Positions 1 to 9,597 of a DNA stretch of 64,000 nt are shown here, piece after piece. The stretch covers positions 124,001-188,000 of the forward strand of contig NZ_BFAZ01000002.1 of the NCBI RefSeq assembly GCF_003114815.1, read 5' to 3'. The position numbers were made by a program, and so were the translations under genes. The DNA comes from Leptospira ellinghausenii (GTDB lineage Bacteria > Spirochaetota > Leptospiria > Leptospirales > Leptospiraceae). Each line of letters opens with the position of its first letter. Position 1 is the stretch's first letter. The notes beneath the pieces are model-generated. The model did no database searches, was not told the origin of the DNA, and saw nothing but the letters and a program-made list of their open reading frames with translations.

Positions 1-1
1 T

Positions 2-1942
2 AGTGTGGGAATTATTTTACTCGTGTATTTACCACTGATGACACTGGAAGGTGTGGAAGGGCGGATGTTTCGTCCGATGGCAATTACCGTAGCGTTTGCG
101 TTAGGTGCAGCGCTCCTTTATTCCATCACTACATTTCCAGCCCTCATGTCTTATATTTATAAAAAGCCCATTTTACATGAGTCCGCTTTTTGGGAAAAAT
201 TCCAAAACAAATATGCGGATATTTTAACCTATGGGATGAAATTCAAACGCCAGTTTACTTATGCCGGGATTGGAGTTGTTGTTATATCCTTTATGCTCGC
301 CTCTACTTTAGGTTCCGAGTTTTTACCAAGGATTGATGAAGGTGAAATCGCTATCGATATCAAACGACTTCCTTCCACAGCAATCAATCATTCCAGGGAT
401 TTGAATTTGGAAATGGAAAAGGTGATCTTAAAGTTTCCAGAAACAGTGAGTGTTGTGTCGAGACAAGGCCGTGGTGAATCCGCAGCAGAACCGATTGGTT
501 CGGAAGAAGGTGAGATGATGGTGAAGTTAAAACCCAGGAAGGAATGGGTCACCGCCAAAGACAGAGAAGAACTGATGGAGAAAATGAAAAACTCGATCAA
601 TCAAAATGTTCCGTCTTCTTACATCAGTTTGTCGCAACCGATCGAAAACCGTGTGAACGCATTGTTGTCTGGATCAAAGGCCGATATCGTGATTAAAATC
701 TACGGTGATGATTTAAAAACATTAAAATCAATCGCAGATAATTATGCATCCAAAATCAAAAAGATACAAGGTGCCGCAGACTTACGAGTTCAAAAATTAC
801 TCGGTCTACCTCTGCTCGAGATCAAAATGAATCGTGGGAATATGGCACGTTATGGGGTAAGGGCGGAGGAAGTCCTAACAACCATCGAAACCCTACGTGT
901 TGGGTTTAATGCGGGTAAGGTATATGAAGGATACAAACGATTTGATTTGATCGTTCGCCTTGATGCTGACGTAACCGATATTGGGGTCATTGAAAATGTT
1001 CCCGTTATGACTGAGTTAGGTGGCACGGTTCCATTGGGACAGGTTACAGATATCCAGATGACAGAAGGTCCTGCAGCATTGTATCATGAAGGTCTGAAAC
1101 GAAGAATCCTTGTAGAGGTGAATGTTCGCGGACGAGATATGATTGGTTTTGTGAATGATGTACAAGCGGCAACAGAATCCATTGAAACAGGTTTACCTCA
1201 GGGGTATTATGTGGATTGGGGCGGACAATTTGAGAACTTCACTCGCGCAAAAAACAGGTTGGCGATTGTGATTCCCATTGCAGGTGCCATCATCTTTGGA
1301 ATGTTATTCATTGCATTTGGAAGTGTTTATTATGCCTTAGGTGTATTTATTCTAGTTCCTTTGTCATTGTCAGGTGGGATTTTATCTCTTGTGATGAGAG
1401 GGCTTCCTTTCTCGATCCCTGCAGGGGTTGGATTTATTGCCGCAGCTGGTATATCAGTGTTAAACGGGGTTGTGTATGCATCTGCCTTAAAAGACCAATT
1501 AAAAATCACAAGAGATCCATCTATTGCCGTGGTTGAAGCTGCTGTTTATACTCTCAGGGCTGTTGCCACAACAGAACTTGTGGCCATCATTGGATTTTTA
1601 CCAATGGCTATTGCTTCCAGTGCGGGAGCAGAAGTGCAAAGGCCACTCGCCACGGTGGTAATGGGTGGAGTACTTGTTGCGACTATATTGTCTCGATTTT
1701 TATTACCGATTGCATTTGAGTTTTTAGTCAAACTAGCACAAAGACAAGAACTTAGACAAATGGAACGAGAAAGAAAGATGAATGAATATTTTGTAGAAGA
1801 AATGAAAAAATACAAAGCATCCGATTCATTCCATTCTACTGATCATTCCCATGGAATTCATTTAGAAAAAGAAGTCCAAGAAGATGATGAAGATACAAAA
1901 CAATCAAAACAAAATCAAAAAACAAAACGAAAGAGGACATAA
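2..1942 (+). CDS. czcA: Heavy-metal RND efflux pump, CzcA/CusA family (5' end outside window)
   Basis: This is the inner-membrane proton-driven pump of a tripartite metal-efflux system. The frame is already open at base 2 and homologues have about 1,040-1,100 residues, so roughly the first 400 are missing. The visible part starts in a membrane helix followed by [14 protein letters not shown], a hallmark of the CzcA/CusA branch. A periplasmic porter region follows, then a second membrane bundle with [15 protein letters not shown]. The tail is charged and carries several His ([10 protein letters not shown]), possibly metal-binding. The proton-relay acidic motif of the fourth helix lies before the window. 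The gene abuts the pyrophosphatase gene without a gap. The metal specificity cannot be read. Confidence 0.9.
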   Translation, partial: SVGIILLVYLPLMTLEGVEGRMFRPMAITVAFALGAALLYSITTFPALMSYIYKKPILHESAFWEKFQNKYADILTYGMKFKRQFTYAGIGVVVISFMLASTLGSEFLPRIDEGEIAIDIKRLPSTAINHSRDLNLEMEKVILKFPETVSVVSRQGRGESAAEPIGSEEGEMMVKLKPRKEWVTAKDREELMEKMKNSINQNVPSSYISLSQPIENRVNALLSGSKADIVIKIYGDDLKTLKSIADNYASKIKKIQGAADLRVQKLLGLPLLEIKMNRGNMARYGVRAEEVLTTIETLRVGFNAGKVYEGYKRFDLIVRLDADVTDIGVIENVPVMTELGGTVPLGQVTDIQMTEGPAALYHEGLKRRILVEVNVRGRDMIGFVNDVQAATESIETGLPQGYYVDWGGQFENFTRAKNRLAIVIPIAGAIIFGMLFIAFGSVYYALGVFILVPLSLSGGILSLVMRGLPFSIPAGVGFIAAAGISVLNGVVYASALKDQLKITRDPSIAVVEAAVYTLRAVATTELVAIIGFLPMAIASSAGAEVQRPLATVVMGGVLVATILSRFLLPIAFEFLVKLAQRQELRQMERERKMNEYFVEEMKKYKASDSFHSTDHSHGIHLEKEVQEDDEDTKQSKQNQKTKRKRT

Positions 1943-2566
1943 ATGAAACCAAATTATTACGTAGCACACCCTTGGCATGGATTGGAGTTAGGACCAAAAG
2001 CTCCTGATGAGTTAGATGTTTTTATTGAACTAACTCCTCAAGATACAGTGAAATATGAAATTGATAAAGCATCTGGTTTCATTCGTGTTGACCGACCACA
2101 AAAGTATAGTAACCGTTCTCCTACTTTGTATGGTTTTATCCCTCGCACTTTTTCTGGAGAAGCTTCGGGCAAACATTGTTCGGAGGTAGTGGGAAGGCCT
2201 GATATTGTGGGTGATGGAGATCCAATTGATATTTGTGTATTAAGTGTAAATCCGATCACGCATGGTAATATGATCCTTACTGTGATTCCGATTGGTGGAT
2301 TACGTATGATTGATAAAGGGGAAGCCGATGACAAAATTGTCGCTGTCCTCAAAGGAGATGAAGTGTTTGGTCAAATCAAAGAGATTTCAGAAGTTCCAAA
2401 AGCACTCATCAACAAACTCCATCATTATTTTCTCACTTATAAATTAGATCCGAACTCTCCTTCCACGGGAACTGTCGAAATAACAGAAGTGTATGATCGT
2501 GCTGAAGCCATCAAAGTCATTCAATATGGTATAGAGGATTATATCAAAAAATTTGTAACAGTATGA
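1943..2566 (+). CDS. ppa: Family I inorganic pyrophosphatase
   Basis: It hydrolyses pyrophosphate to phosphate in the cytoplasm, using divalent metal. The signature GDGDPIDICVL holds the catalytic aspartates, and an upstream lysine/arginine/tyrosine segment (YSNRSPTLYGFIPRT) fits the family. The length of 207 residues is normal to slightly long. Its ATG is the first base after the czcA stop, and its stop overlaps the next ATG (ATGA), so it is translationally built into the metal-efflux operon. That is not its usual place, as pyrophosphatase genes are generally separate housekeeping genes. Whether the genome has a second copy cannot be seen. Confidence 0.92.
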   Translation: MKPNYYVAHPWHGLELGPKAPDELDVFIELTPQDTVKYEIDKASGFIRVDRPQKYSNRSPTLYGFIPRTFSGEASGKHCSEVVGRPDIVGDGDPIDICVLSVNPITHGNMILTVIPIGGLRMIDKGEADDKIVAVLKGDEVFGQIKEISEVPKALINKLHHYFLTYKLDPNSPSTGTVEITEVYDRAEAIKVIQYGIEDYIKKFVTV

Positions 2567-3888
2567 AGCATTTAATTAGATATCTACTCATCCCATTTTT
2601 GGGATTCATGACAACTTCAGTTTTTTCAAAGGAAAAAGCTGTATATGAATTACATTCTAAGGATGAGTTGTTTTATTTGGGCGAAGATTCAAGAGCGCAG
2701 GATTCCAAAGAAAAATGGAATTTGGACGAGTTAGAAAATTTTGCTGTTTCGAGTAATCCACTGTATTTGCGAGAAAAACAAAATATTGGTATGGCTCGTG
2801 GTGATGTGATCACTGCGAGTTTGTATTACAATCCCATTGTCAATATGCAACAGCAGTTTATGGGTGCCTCTTCCAAAGCAGCAACAGGTCTTCCTGAAAC
2901 ATCGATCATTTACAACCAACCTTTTGATATGAGTGGTGTGATTCCACAACGTGAAAAGGTTGCCAAACAAGAGTTTTTGGCAACGATCGCTAGTTTTCGG
3001 GATTTTGATCGTTTGTTTCGGTTACGCCTACGCCAAAATTTTTGGACCTACTTATACGTTACGGAACAGATTAATTACCAAAAAGAATTTTTAGAAAATT
3101 ACCAAGACCTACTCGACTTAACGAAGTTACGTGCTGAGAAAGGAGATATTTCTTTTTTAGAGTATGATCGTTTGGCTCTGGAAAGAGTGCAAATCGAAAG
3201 AGAATATCGAAATGCCAGGATCCTTCGCGCTCAAGTTGTTAAAAACTTGCGAGTGTTAATCGGAATTTCTGATATCAATTCACCACTCAATATTAAAGGA
3301 AGGTTGGAATTTATCTCCACGAAGGAGTTCGGAATTGATCTCAATGATTTTGATATTGAGGAAAGACCAGACCTTGTTGCATTAAAAATAAGACAACAAC
3401 GAGAACGGATGAATATTGAACTCAAAAAAAGAGAAATCATTCCTCCGCTTACCCTCGGGGTAGAGTTTTTGAATAAAGGAAATGAAAATGTTGCAGGTGT
3501 TTATGCAGCCACTCCACTTCCACTTTTTGATCGTAAACAAGGTGAGATATTAAAATCAGAAGAATCTTATAAAAAATTAGGATTTGATGTAGATGCGAAA
3601 AGAAATGAGATTTTATCTGAAATTTCTGCTGCCATCAAAGAATTACAAGCAAGAGAGTCACAGTTACTAGATTACCAGAAGATGGGACTTTTAGAAAAAA
3701 ACAAAGAAGTGCAAGAAAAATCGAGGCTTGCATACATTCGTGGTGCTTCCAATTTAGTTACGTTTTTGGAAGCCGAAAAAAACTATCTTAGTGTGCTTAG
3801 AAGTTATTATGAAATCATTTATCTTTATTACAACGCTTTGGAAGGATATAAAGCATCCATAGGAAAAATGGATAACTCGGAGTTTTAA
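2563..3888 (+). CDS. TolC/CzcC-family outer-membrane efflux protein
   Basis: This is the outer-membrane duct of the tripartite metal-efflux system. A signal peptide covers about residues 1-22, followed by two long alpha-helical repeats with a heptad-like pattern, typical of outer-membrane efflux proteins. The NPLYLREKQNIGMARGDVI segment resembles the start of the OEP repeat in CzcC. The length of 441 residues matches CzcC-type proteins. The start codon overlaps the pyrophosphatase stop, and the adaptor gene follows after 6 bases. In the common czcCBA order the outer-membrane gene comes first. Here the order is A, ppa, C, B. Confidence 0.85.
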   Translation: MKHLIRYLLIPFLGFMTTSVFSKEKAVYELHSKDELFYLGEDSRAQDSKEKWNLDELENFAVSSNPLYLREKQNIGMARGDVITASLYYNPIVNMQQQFMGASSKAATGLPETSIIYNQPFDMSGVIPQREKVAKQEFLATIASFRDFDRLFRLRLRQNFWTYLYVTEQINYQKEFLENYQDLLDLTKLRAEKGDISFLEYDRLALERVQIEREYRNARILRAQVVKNLRVLIGISDINSPLNIKGRLEFISTKEFGIDLNDFDIEERPDLVALKIRQQRERMNIELKKREIIPPLTLGVEFLNKGNENVAGVYAATPLPLFDRKQGEILKSEESYKKLGFDVDAKRNEILSEISAAIKELQARESQLLDYQKMGLLEKNKEVQEKSRLAYIRGASNLVTFLEAEKNYLSVLRSYYEIIYLYYNALEGYKASIGKMDNSEF

Positions 3889-3894
3889 GCCAAC

Positions 3895-5076
3895 ATGCAA
3901 AATGAATTGAATTTAAAAAAAATCAGAAATATTAGTATTCTCGTATTACTTGGAAGTGTGTTGTATTTTGGTTATACAAAGTTCTTTGGAGCTGGAAAAA
4001 AAACTGAAGCACTCACTGAGGATAAATCGAAATTTGCCATTTCCAGTGAAATACAAAAAAATCATCCCTTTTCCGTGGTTTATTTACAGGAAAGAGCTTT
4101 AGAAGAAGAATTACAACTCCCCGGAACAGTTTCGTATGACATGAATAATGTGGCGAAAGTTGGTTCCCGTGTGAATGGTCGAATCTTACAAGTCTTTGTA
4201 AAAGAGGGTGAATACGTTAAAAAAAGTACAGCACTTGCATCCATCCAATCTGTTGACTTAGGAACAACTGAAGCTAATTACTTAAAAGCTCGAGCAAGAC
4301 TCGAAGCATTAAAGGTTCAAGCTGATCGTGCAAAAGATTTGTATGAACGAAAAGTAACTTCAGCCAAAGAATATGAAATGTCTCTAATGGATTATAAGTC
4401 TGTAAAGGCAGAGATGGAAACATCTCGGAATGCTTTAGAAAACTTGGGTCTAAATGAAACTGAAATCGCAAATTTAGAAGCTGGCAAATACAATTCTAAA
4501 AATTTATACATCCGAACTCCCATCTCCGGTACAGTCACAGAAAGGGAAGCGATCATTGGGCAAGCAGTCAATGCACGTGATAACTTATTCACAGTTGCCG
4601 ATTTATCAGTGTTATGGATTAATTTAGAAGTATATGAAAAAGATTTAGCTTCGATACGTGTGGGAAATGAAGCAAAGGTGATTCCCATTGGATCTAAAGA
4701 TGAATCCTTAAAAGCCGTTGTCTCTCATGTGGGTGATATCATTGATCCTGTGAAAAAAACAGCAGAAATACGATTGGAAGTACGAAACTCAAAAGGTAGA
4801 TTACGTCCTGGACAAAGTGTCACAGCAACCGTTGTGGGTGCAATGGTTACATCATCGGTTAACAAAGCAAAGGTGATTCCATCAAATTGTATTCATAAAA
4901 TCGAAGGGGAAAACTTTATTTTTGTCAGAAATCCAGATGGTTCTTTCTCAGCGAAAAAAATTGGGATAGGGAAAACCTATGACAATTGGGTAGAAGTGAC
5001 AGATGGTGTTGGTTCTGGAGAAGCTATTGTAGAAGAGGGGAGTTTTGTCTTAAAAAGTGAATATTTGAAACTATAA
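3895..5076 (+). CDS. CzcB/CusB-family periplasmic adaptor (membrane fusion protein)
   Basis: This adaptor bridges the RND pump and the outer-membrane channel. An N-terminal membrane anchor (about residues 9-27) precedes a biotinyl-lipoyl-like half-domain (VGSRVNGRILQVFVKEGEYV). A coiled-coil hairpin spans about residues 125-195, followed by the second lipoyl half (IRTPISGTVTEREAIIGQAV) and a beta-barrel with LRPGQSV. This is the standard MFP order. At 393 residues the length is normal. It is the last gene of the operon; a 50-base gap with a promoter-like sequence separates it from lexA. Confidence 0.88.
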   Translation: MQNELNLKKIRNISILVLLGSVLYFGYTKFFGAGKKTEALTEDKSKFAISSEIQKNHPFSVVYLQERALEEELQLPGTVSYDMNNVAKVGSRVNGRILQVFVKEGEYVKKSTALASIQSVDLGTTEANYLKARARLEALKVQADRAKDLYERKVTSAKEYEMSLMDYKSVKAEMETSRNALENLGLNETEIANLEAGKYNSKNLYIRTPISGTVTEREAIIGQAVNARDNLFTVADLSVLWINLEVYEKDLASIRVGNEAKVIPIGSKDESLKAVVSHVGDIIDPVKKTAEIRLEVRNSKGRLRPGQSVTATVVGAMVTSSVNKAKVIPSNCIHKIEGENFIFVRNPDGSFSAKKIGIGKTYDNWVEVTDGVGSGEAIVEEGSFVLKSEYLKL

Positions 5077-5090
5077 TCACTAGTTTTTTG

Positions 5091-5126
5091 TTGACATAAC
5101 GCCCATTTCCTATTTATCTGTTTAGT
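5091..5126 (+). promoter_or_regulatory. Probable lexA promoter with a near-leaderless start
   Basis: A perfect -35 hexamer TTGACA at 5091-5096 is followed after 17 bases by a weak -10 (TTATCT, 5114-5119). The expected transcription start would fall at or within a few bases of the ATG at 5127. No Shine-Dalgarno-like sequence precedes that ATG. No TTTG-N5-CAAA motif, the LexA box I recall being reported for L. interrogans, is found in the 50-base gap. Confidence 0.5.
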
Positions 5127-5735
5127 ATGAAAGACCTCACGGAAAAACAAGAATCTGTTTTACAATACATCTCGGACACGGTCCGTGAAAAGGGATTTCC
5201 CCCTACCATCCGTGAGATTGGTGACCAATTTGGAATCACTGCAAAAGGTGCTTACGACCATCTAAAGGCAATTGAAAAAAAAGGTTATATCCGCACTTCC
5301 AAAAACCAAAGCCGTGCGATCGAACTTCTGAAAGGAAATGCGGACGAAGCTCTTCTTGTGCGGGCTTCTGGAATCCCTCTCCTTGGGCAAGTAGCAGCAG
5401 GAAATCCCATCCTTGCGGAAGAAAACATTGAGGAATACATTGCCGTCCCAGATGATTTGGCGACAAAACCGGGAACCTTTGCCTTAAAAGTAAAAGGTGA
5501 TTCCATGGTGGAAGCAGGGATCAGCGATGGGGACATTGCCATCATCCAGAAAAAAGATACGGCAAGGAATGGTGAAATTGTCGTCGCTATGATTGATAAT
5601 GAAGCCACTCTTAAGGTGTTTTACAAAGAGCCTGACATGATCCGACTAGAACCTCGGAACGCAAAACTCAAACCCATTCGCACAAAGAAAGCAACGATAA
5701 TTGGAAAACTCATAGGTCTCTATCGTATTTACTGA
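5127..5735 (+). CDS. lexA: LexA SOS repressor
   Basis: LexA represses DNA-damage genes and is inactivated by RecA-stimulated self-cleavage. An N-terminal winged-helix domain (about 1-65, with FPPTIREIGDQFG) is followed by the S24 peptidase fold. Visible elements are the Ala91-Gly92 cleavage bond (QVAAGNP), nucleophile Ser126 in KGDSMVEAG and Lys163 in ATLKVF. At 202 residues the length is exactly normal. The start has no ribosome binding site and lies close to the expected transcription start. The next gene's lipoprotein start lies 36 bases past the stop. Confidence 0.96.
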   Translation: MKDLTEKQESVLQYISDTVREKGFPPTIREIGDQFGITAKGAYDHLKAIEKKGYIRTSKNQSRAIELLKGNADEALLVRASGIPLLGQVAAGNPILAEENIEEYIAVPDDLATKPGTFALKVKGDSMVEAGISDGDIAIIQKKDTARNGEIVVAMIDNEATLKVFYKEPDMIRLEPRNAKLKPIRTKKATIIGKLIGLYRIY

Positions 5736-5771
5736 TTGACCAAGAGTAGGTTTCCTCTCATCCTAGAAGGG

Positions 5772-6062
5772 ATGTCGAAACATCTCTTCTCACTCGCCTG
5801 TATCACACTCTCCCTTTTCCTTGTCAGTTGTGCTCCCAAAAAACAAGAAATCAATGCTTATGATTTAAAACGTGTTTTGGAACGATTTGCTCAAAATCGA
5901 ATCCAAACGGGGCTTATGGCAGATACCAAACGACCAACTCCATCAGACGTACAATTATTCGAAGAAGCGTGTGATGTGTATCGTTTGTCGGTCCCTGAGG
6001 CAAAAGAAATGTTAAAAAAAGAGAATAAGGCATTATACGAGTCAATATATGGAAATGAATAA
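5772..6062 (+). CDS. Small lipoprotein of unknown function
   Basis: This 96-residue protein has a signal peptide ending in a lipobox (LFLVSC, Cys at about residue 20), so it should be a lipoprotein. The mature part is short, charged and probably helical (AYDLKRVLERFAQNRIQTG, EAKEMLKKENKALYESIYG). I do not recognise a family. The frame is open back to 5736 (TTG), but only the ATG at 5772 gives a signal peptide of normal shape. It overlaps the start of ctpA by 14 bases, which suggests translational coupling and possibly a link to the protease. Confidence 0.7.
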   Translation: MSKHLFSLACITLSLFLVSCAPKKQEINAYDLKRVLERFAQNRIQTGLMADTKRPTPSDVQLFEEACDVYRLSVPEAKEMLKKENKALYESIYGNE

Positions 6063-7425
6063 AGTGAAATTTTCAGAACGTTTTTTATGGGTGAGTGTCA
6101 CCTTGTCCTTGTTAGGATTAGTTTTTTTCCTCAGTATTGAAAAAGTAAAAGCGATTTCATCTGATGGGGAAAAATACCTTCAAATTTTACATGAAGTTGT
6201 TGCTTATATCGAAAACGACTTTGTTGAACCCCAAGAAGAGAAAAAAATATACATTGGAGCGATCCAAGGTGCCTTACATAGTTTAGGTGACCCACATACT
6301 CGTTTTATCGATGTGGATGAATTTAAAGAACTACAAAACGAAACCAAAGGGAGTTTTGGTGGCATTGGTGTAGAACTCAACTACCAAGAAAATGCATTTG
6401 TCATTGTGGCACCGATTGAAGGAACCCCTGCTTGGAAGGCTGGTCTTTTACCACAGGACAAAATCATTGAAATTAATGGGAAACCAGTCAAATCACTTTC
6501 CCAAGCAGAATCTTTTGCCATGATGCGTGGCGAAGTGGGAACCTCTATTTCCATGAAAATTGAAAGGAAGGGATTAAAAGAACCTTTTGTTGTCAATTTA
6601 GTGAGAGAACTCATTCAAATTCGTTTTTTACGTTCCTTTTACCTTCCTGAAAAAGAAACAGGTTACATCAAACTAGTTCAGTTTATGGGGAAAGATACAG
6701 GCAAAGAGTTTGCTGCTGCAGTTAAAAACTTAAAAGACTCAGGAGCCAAAAAACTTGTTATCGACCTCCGAATGAATCCAGGTGGACTCCTTGATTTAGC
6801 AATTGATTTAGCAGATTTGTTCCTTCCTCCCAATTCAGACATTGTCTCCGTAAAAGGTAGAGGGGGAGTTCTCATTAAAAGTTTTAAGTCGGAAAATCGT
6901 GATTTAAAATTCTTGGATTTGCCTGTTGCTATCTTAGTTAATGGTGGGTCTGCGAGTGCATCCGAAATTTTAGCTGGAGCGTTGAAGGACAACAAACGAG
7001 CGTTAATAGTTGGAACACAGAGTTTTGGAAAAGGAAGTGTTCAGTCAATTATTCCCTTGTCCTTTGGTGCTGGTGTTGCGATCACCATTCAAAAATACTA
7101 TACACCATCAGGAATTTCCATTCATGGAATAGGAATCACTCCTGACCATGTCATCAATCCAGTTTCTGCCAATGAAGACGAAAAGTATGCTTTGGAAAAA
7201 CTATTTAAGAAAAACTTAATACGACCTTTTTTAGAATCTCATTCAGAATTTAATGAAATCTCTATCACCGATTTTAAGGAGATCCTTAAAAAGGAAAATT
7301 TGAAGATTTCAGATTCTGTGATACGTATTTTTTTATTCAATGAAATGAGAATGGGTTCTTCCCAATCTAAACCAAGACTTGACTTGGACATTCAATTATC
7401 AGAAGCAATTAACCTATTGAAATAA
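6049..7425 (+). CDS. ctpA: Carboxyl-terminal processing protease, S41 family
   Basis: This is a periplasmic serine protease that trims or degrades proteins from the C-terminus. A signal anchor (about 10-33) is followed by a PDZ domain (about 100-180, GGIGVELNYQENAFVI) and the S41 core. The Ser/Lys dyad is visible: Ser303 in GGSASASEILAG and Lys328 in TQSFGKGSVQ, at the spacing of 25 residues seen in Tsp/CtpA. The length of 458 residues is normal for the CtpA type. A second ATG lies two codons in. The next gene begins directly after the stop, forming a chain with tsaD and pssA. Confidence 0.93.
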   Translation: MEMNKVKFSERFLWVSVTLSLLGLVFFLSIEKVKAISSDGEKYLQILHEVVAYIENDFVEPQEEKKIYIGAIQGALHSLGDPHTRFIDVDEFKELQNETKGSFGGIGVELNYQENAFVIVAPIEGTPAWKAGLLPQDKIIEINGKPVKSLSQAESFAMMRGEVGTSISMKIERKGLKEPFVVNLVRELIQIRFLRSFYLPEKETGYIKLVQFMGKDTGKEFAAAVKNLKDSGAKKLVIDLRMNPGGLLDLAIDLADLFLPPNSDIVSVKGRGGVLIKSFKSENRDLKFLDLPVAILVNGGSASASEILAGALKDNKRALIVGTQSFGKGSVQSIIPLSFGAGVAITIQKYYTPSGISIHGIGITPDHVINPVSANEDEKYALEKLFKKNLIRPFLESHSEFNEISITDFKEILKKENLKISDSVIRIFLFNEMRMGSSQSKPRLDLDIQLSEAINLLK

Positions 7426-8451
7426 ATGGTTTATGGAATTGGGATTGAATCCAGTTGTGATGAAACGTCAATTGCCATTGTCAAAGATGGCAAAGAATTA
7501 GTTTCACTCAAAGTATACAGCCAAATTGAAACCCATTCTCCTTACCGGGGAGTGGTTCCCGAAATTGCCTCTCGCGCACATTTGGAAAAAATAAATTCAC
7601 TTCTTTCTGTCTGTATGGAAGAATCAAATTTGAAGTTCTCTGATTTGCAATATGTTGCCGTGACAGGGTATCCAGGTCTTGTTGGGTCACTTATGATTGG
7701 AGCACAACTTGCAAGGTGTATCTCACTTGTGCATTCAATTCCCATTGTTCTTGTGAACCATTTAGAAGCACACTTAACTGTGATTGGACTCGAACACGAT
7801 TTGCCCACATTTCCTTGGTTAGGTGTCCTGCTTTCGGGTGGGAATTCATCCATTTACATCTATAAAGATTTTGGTGAATTGGAATTACTTGCCGATACAA
7901 GGGATGATTCTCTTGGAGAAGCGTTTGATAAAGTAAGTGCCATTTTGGGTTTACCTTACCCAGGTGGCCCCATCATTGAAAAAATGGCATCTTCCTTCGA
8001 AATACCAAAAGGAGAAAAAAGTCCCTTTCCGAAGTTATTAAAAGAAGACACACAGGATACCATTCGATTCTCCTACAGCGGCTTAAAAACAGCTGTGATG
8101 TATTACCTAAAATCATTCACAGGTATGCCTCCCATTGAAAAAATTGCTTACTACTTTCAAAAAACAGCCTTTGAATTAGTTGTACGAAATATAACAAAAG
8201 CGATCGAAAAAACCCAAATCAAAACGATTGTTGCCGCTGGGGGAGTGCTCGCGAATGAAACACTTAGGTCTACCCTCCAATCGGAAGCCCAAAATCGATC
8301 TTTTCAATTGTATTACCCCCAAAAAAAAATTTACTGCACGGATAACGGAGCGATGGTGGCATGTCTTGGATACCATCTTTGGAAAGAAAAAAAATTTGTA
8401 GGGCTCGATTTTAAAATCAGTCCAAAACGAAACTTTGAACAAATACTATGA
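7426..8451 (+). CDS. tsaD: tRNA N6-adenosine threonylcarbamoyltransferase TsaD
   Basis: TsaD transfers the threonylcarbamoyl group onto A37 of ANN-decoding tRNAs, working with TsaB and TsaE. The ASKHA-fold start GIESSCDETSIAIV, the metal-binding HLEAH (His112, His116) and the FSYSGLKTAV and TDNGAMVA segments are all present. The length of 341 residues is normal. The ATG directly follows the ctpA stop, and the last bases overlap the pssA start (ATGA). No other t6A genes are nearby. Confidence 0.96.
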   Translation: MVYGIGIESSCDETSIAIVKDGKELVSLKVYSQIETHSPYRGVVPEIASRAHLEKINSLLSVCMEESNLKFSDLQYVAVTGYPGLVGSLMIGAQLARCISLVHSIPIVLVNHLEAHLTVIGLEHDLPTFPWLGVLLSGGNSSIYIYKDFGELELLADTRDDSLGEAFDKVSAILGLPYPGGPIIEKMASSFEIPKGEKSPFPKLLKEDTQDTIRFSYSGLKTAVMYYLKSFTGMPPIEKIAYYFQKTAFELVVRNITKAIEKTQIKTIVAAGGVLANETLRSTLQSEAQNRSFQLYYPQKKIYCTDNGAMVACLGYHLWKEKKFVGLDFKISPKRNFEQIL

Positions 8452-9203
8452 AACTAAAATTAACTTGGATCCCCAATACCTTAACCCTCGGAAACCTCAC
8501 TTTAGGTTTTGTTTCCATGTTACTTGTCTCTGAGACAAACCCAAGCCAACCAAATTCACATGAATTGTATTCCCTAGCAGGTGTGTTTATCATCTTAGCT
8601 GCGTTATTCGATGGTTTTGATGGAATGGCTGCGAGAGCTCTGAATTGTACGAGTGAACTTGGTGCTGATTTAGATAGCCTTGCAGACCTTACCACATTTG
8701 GAATTGCACCTGGTTTTTTAGCGTATAAAATGTTCTTTTTTGATATCAAACTCGATATTTTTGATAAACCAGATTATCTGCCTCTCGGAATGTTCATCGC
8801 GGCCTTGTATCCTATTTGTGCTGCTTACCGATTGGCAAGGTTCAATGTTGCCCATGATCCAAAGTCATTTAATGGACTCCCTTCTCCTGTGGCAGGTGTT
8901 GTGATTGGAATTTTCCCTATGGTTTTTTCAGTATCACAAGTGCCGTTATGGACTGCTGTTACCTTCTTTGTGATTACCGCATTACTTATGGTTTCCACGT
9001 TACGATACAGCAAACCCCAGGTAGCAATGCGTGGACTCTTTTCTTGGAAAAAATTAGGTATTAGCCTTTTTGGTTTGGGACTCATTTTGTTTGCAATTGG
9101 ATTTTACCGATGGCCCTATGTGATGTATGGCGCAGTTGGTTTTTATGTATTTTCGGGGATTGTATCTTTCCTCATCCAAACCATCCAAGACTACCGAGTT
9201 TAA
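8448..9203 (+). CDS. pssA: CDP-diacylglycerol--serine O-phosphatidyltransferase
   Basis: This enzyme makes phosphatidylserine, the precursor of phosphatidylethanolamine, in the inner membrane. The CDP-alcohol phosphatidyltransferase motif is complete: DG-x2-AR-x8-G-x3-D-x3-D within FDGFDGMAARALNC and ELGADLDSLADL. About seven hydrophobic helices follow. At 251 residues it fits the Gram-positive/spirochaete PssA type. It overlaps tsaD by 4 bases and converges with the STAS gene, whose stop is one base away. Confidence 0.93.
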   Translation: MKLKLTWIPNTLTLGNLTLGFVSMLLVSETNPSQPNSHELYSLAGVFIILAALFDGFDGMAARALNCTSELGADLDSLADLTTFGIAPGFLAYKMFFFDIKLDIFDKPDYLPLGMFIAALYPICAAYRLARFNVAHDPKSFNGLPSPVAGVVIGIFPMVFSVSQVPLWTAVTFFVITALLMVSTLRYSKPQVAMRGLFSWKKLGISLFGLGLILFAIGFYRWPYVMYGAVGFYVFSGIVSFLIQTIQDYRV

Positions 9204-9204
9204 T

Positions 9205-9513
9205 TCATTCGACTTGGAAAATTTCTAATAAATTTGCGACACTAAAAATGGTTCTGATTTCACTCGAGAGATGGACCATTTTTACTTTTTTGTTTTTTTC
9301 TTTTGTCCAACTGTAGGTATGAAGTAGGATTCCGATTCCCGACGAATCCAGATACGTTAAGTGTTGGAAATCGAAAACCAGTTCTGTGACCGAATCTGAA
9401 TCGATCAATTCCTTAATTTCCAATTTTAATTTGGGTGTGTCCCTTAATGATAAGGAACCATTCAGATCGATGATGGCTTTTGAATTCTCACGTTTGATTT
9501 CGTATTGAAACAT
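9205..9513 (-). CDS. STAS-domain anti-sigma factor antagonist
   Basis: This is a small single-domain protein of the SpoIIAA/RsbV type, which binds anti-sigma or other switch kinases and is regulated by phosphorylation. The segment LTYLDSSGIGILLH contains the conserved phosphorylatable Ser of the DSSGIG motif. With the ATG at 9513 it has 102 residues, normal for the family. A longer frame from a TTG at 9555 adds 14 residues with no family match. No kinase or phosphatase partner lies next to it. Confidence 0.88.
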   Translation of the reverse strand: MFQYEIKRENSKAIIDLNGSLSLRDTPKLKLEIKELIDSDSVTELVFDFQHLTYLDSSGIGILLHTYSWTKEKNKKVKMVHLSSEIRTIFSVANLLEIFQVE

Positions 9514-9597
9514 AACTTCAGTTAAGACAACATCTGAAAGAGGAAATACAATCAAAAAACGTTTGATTTTTCCAAAAAGGACTCTAGAAAAAGAGCA

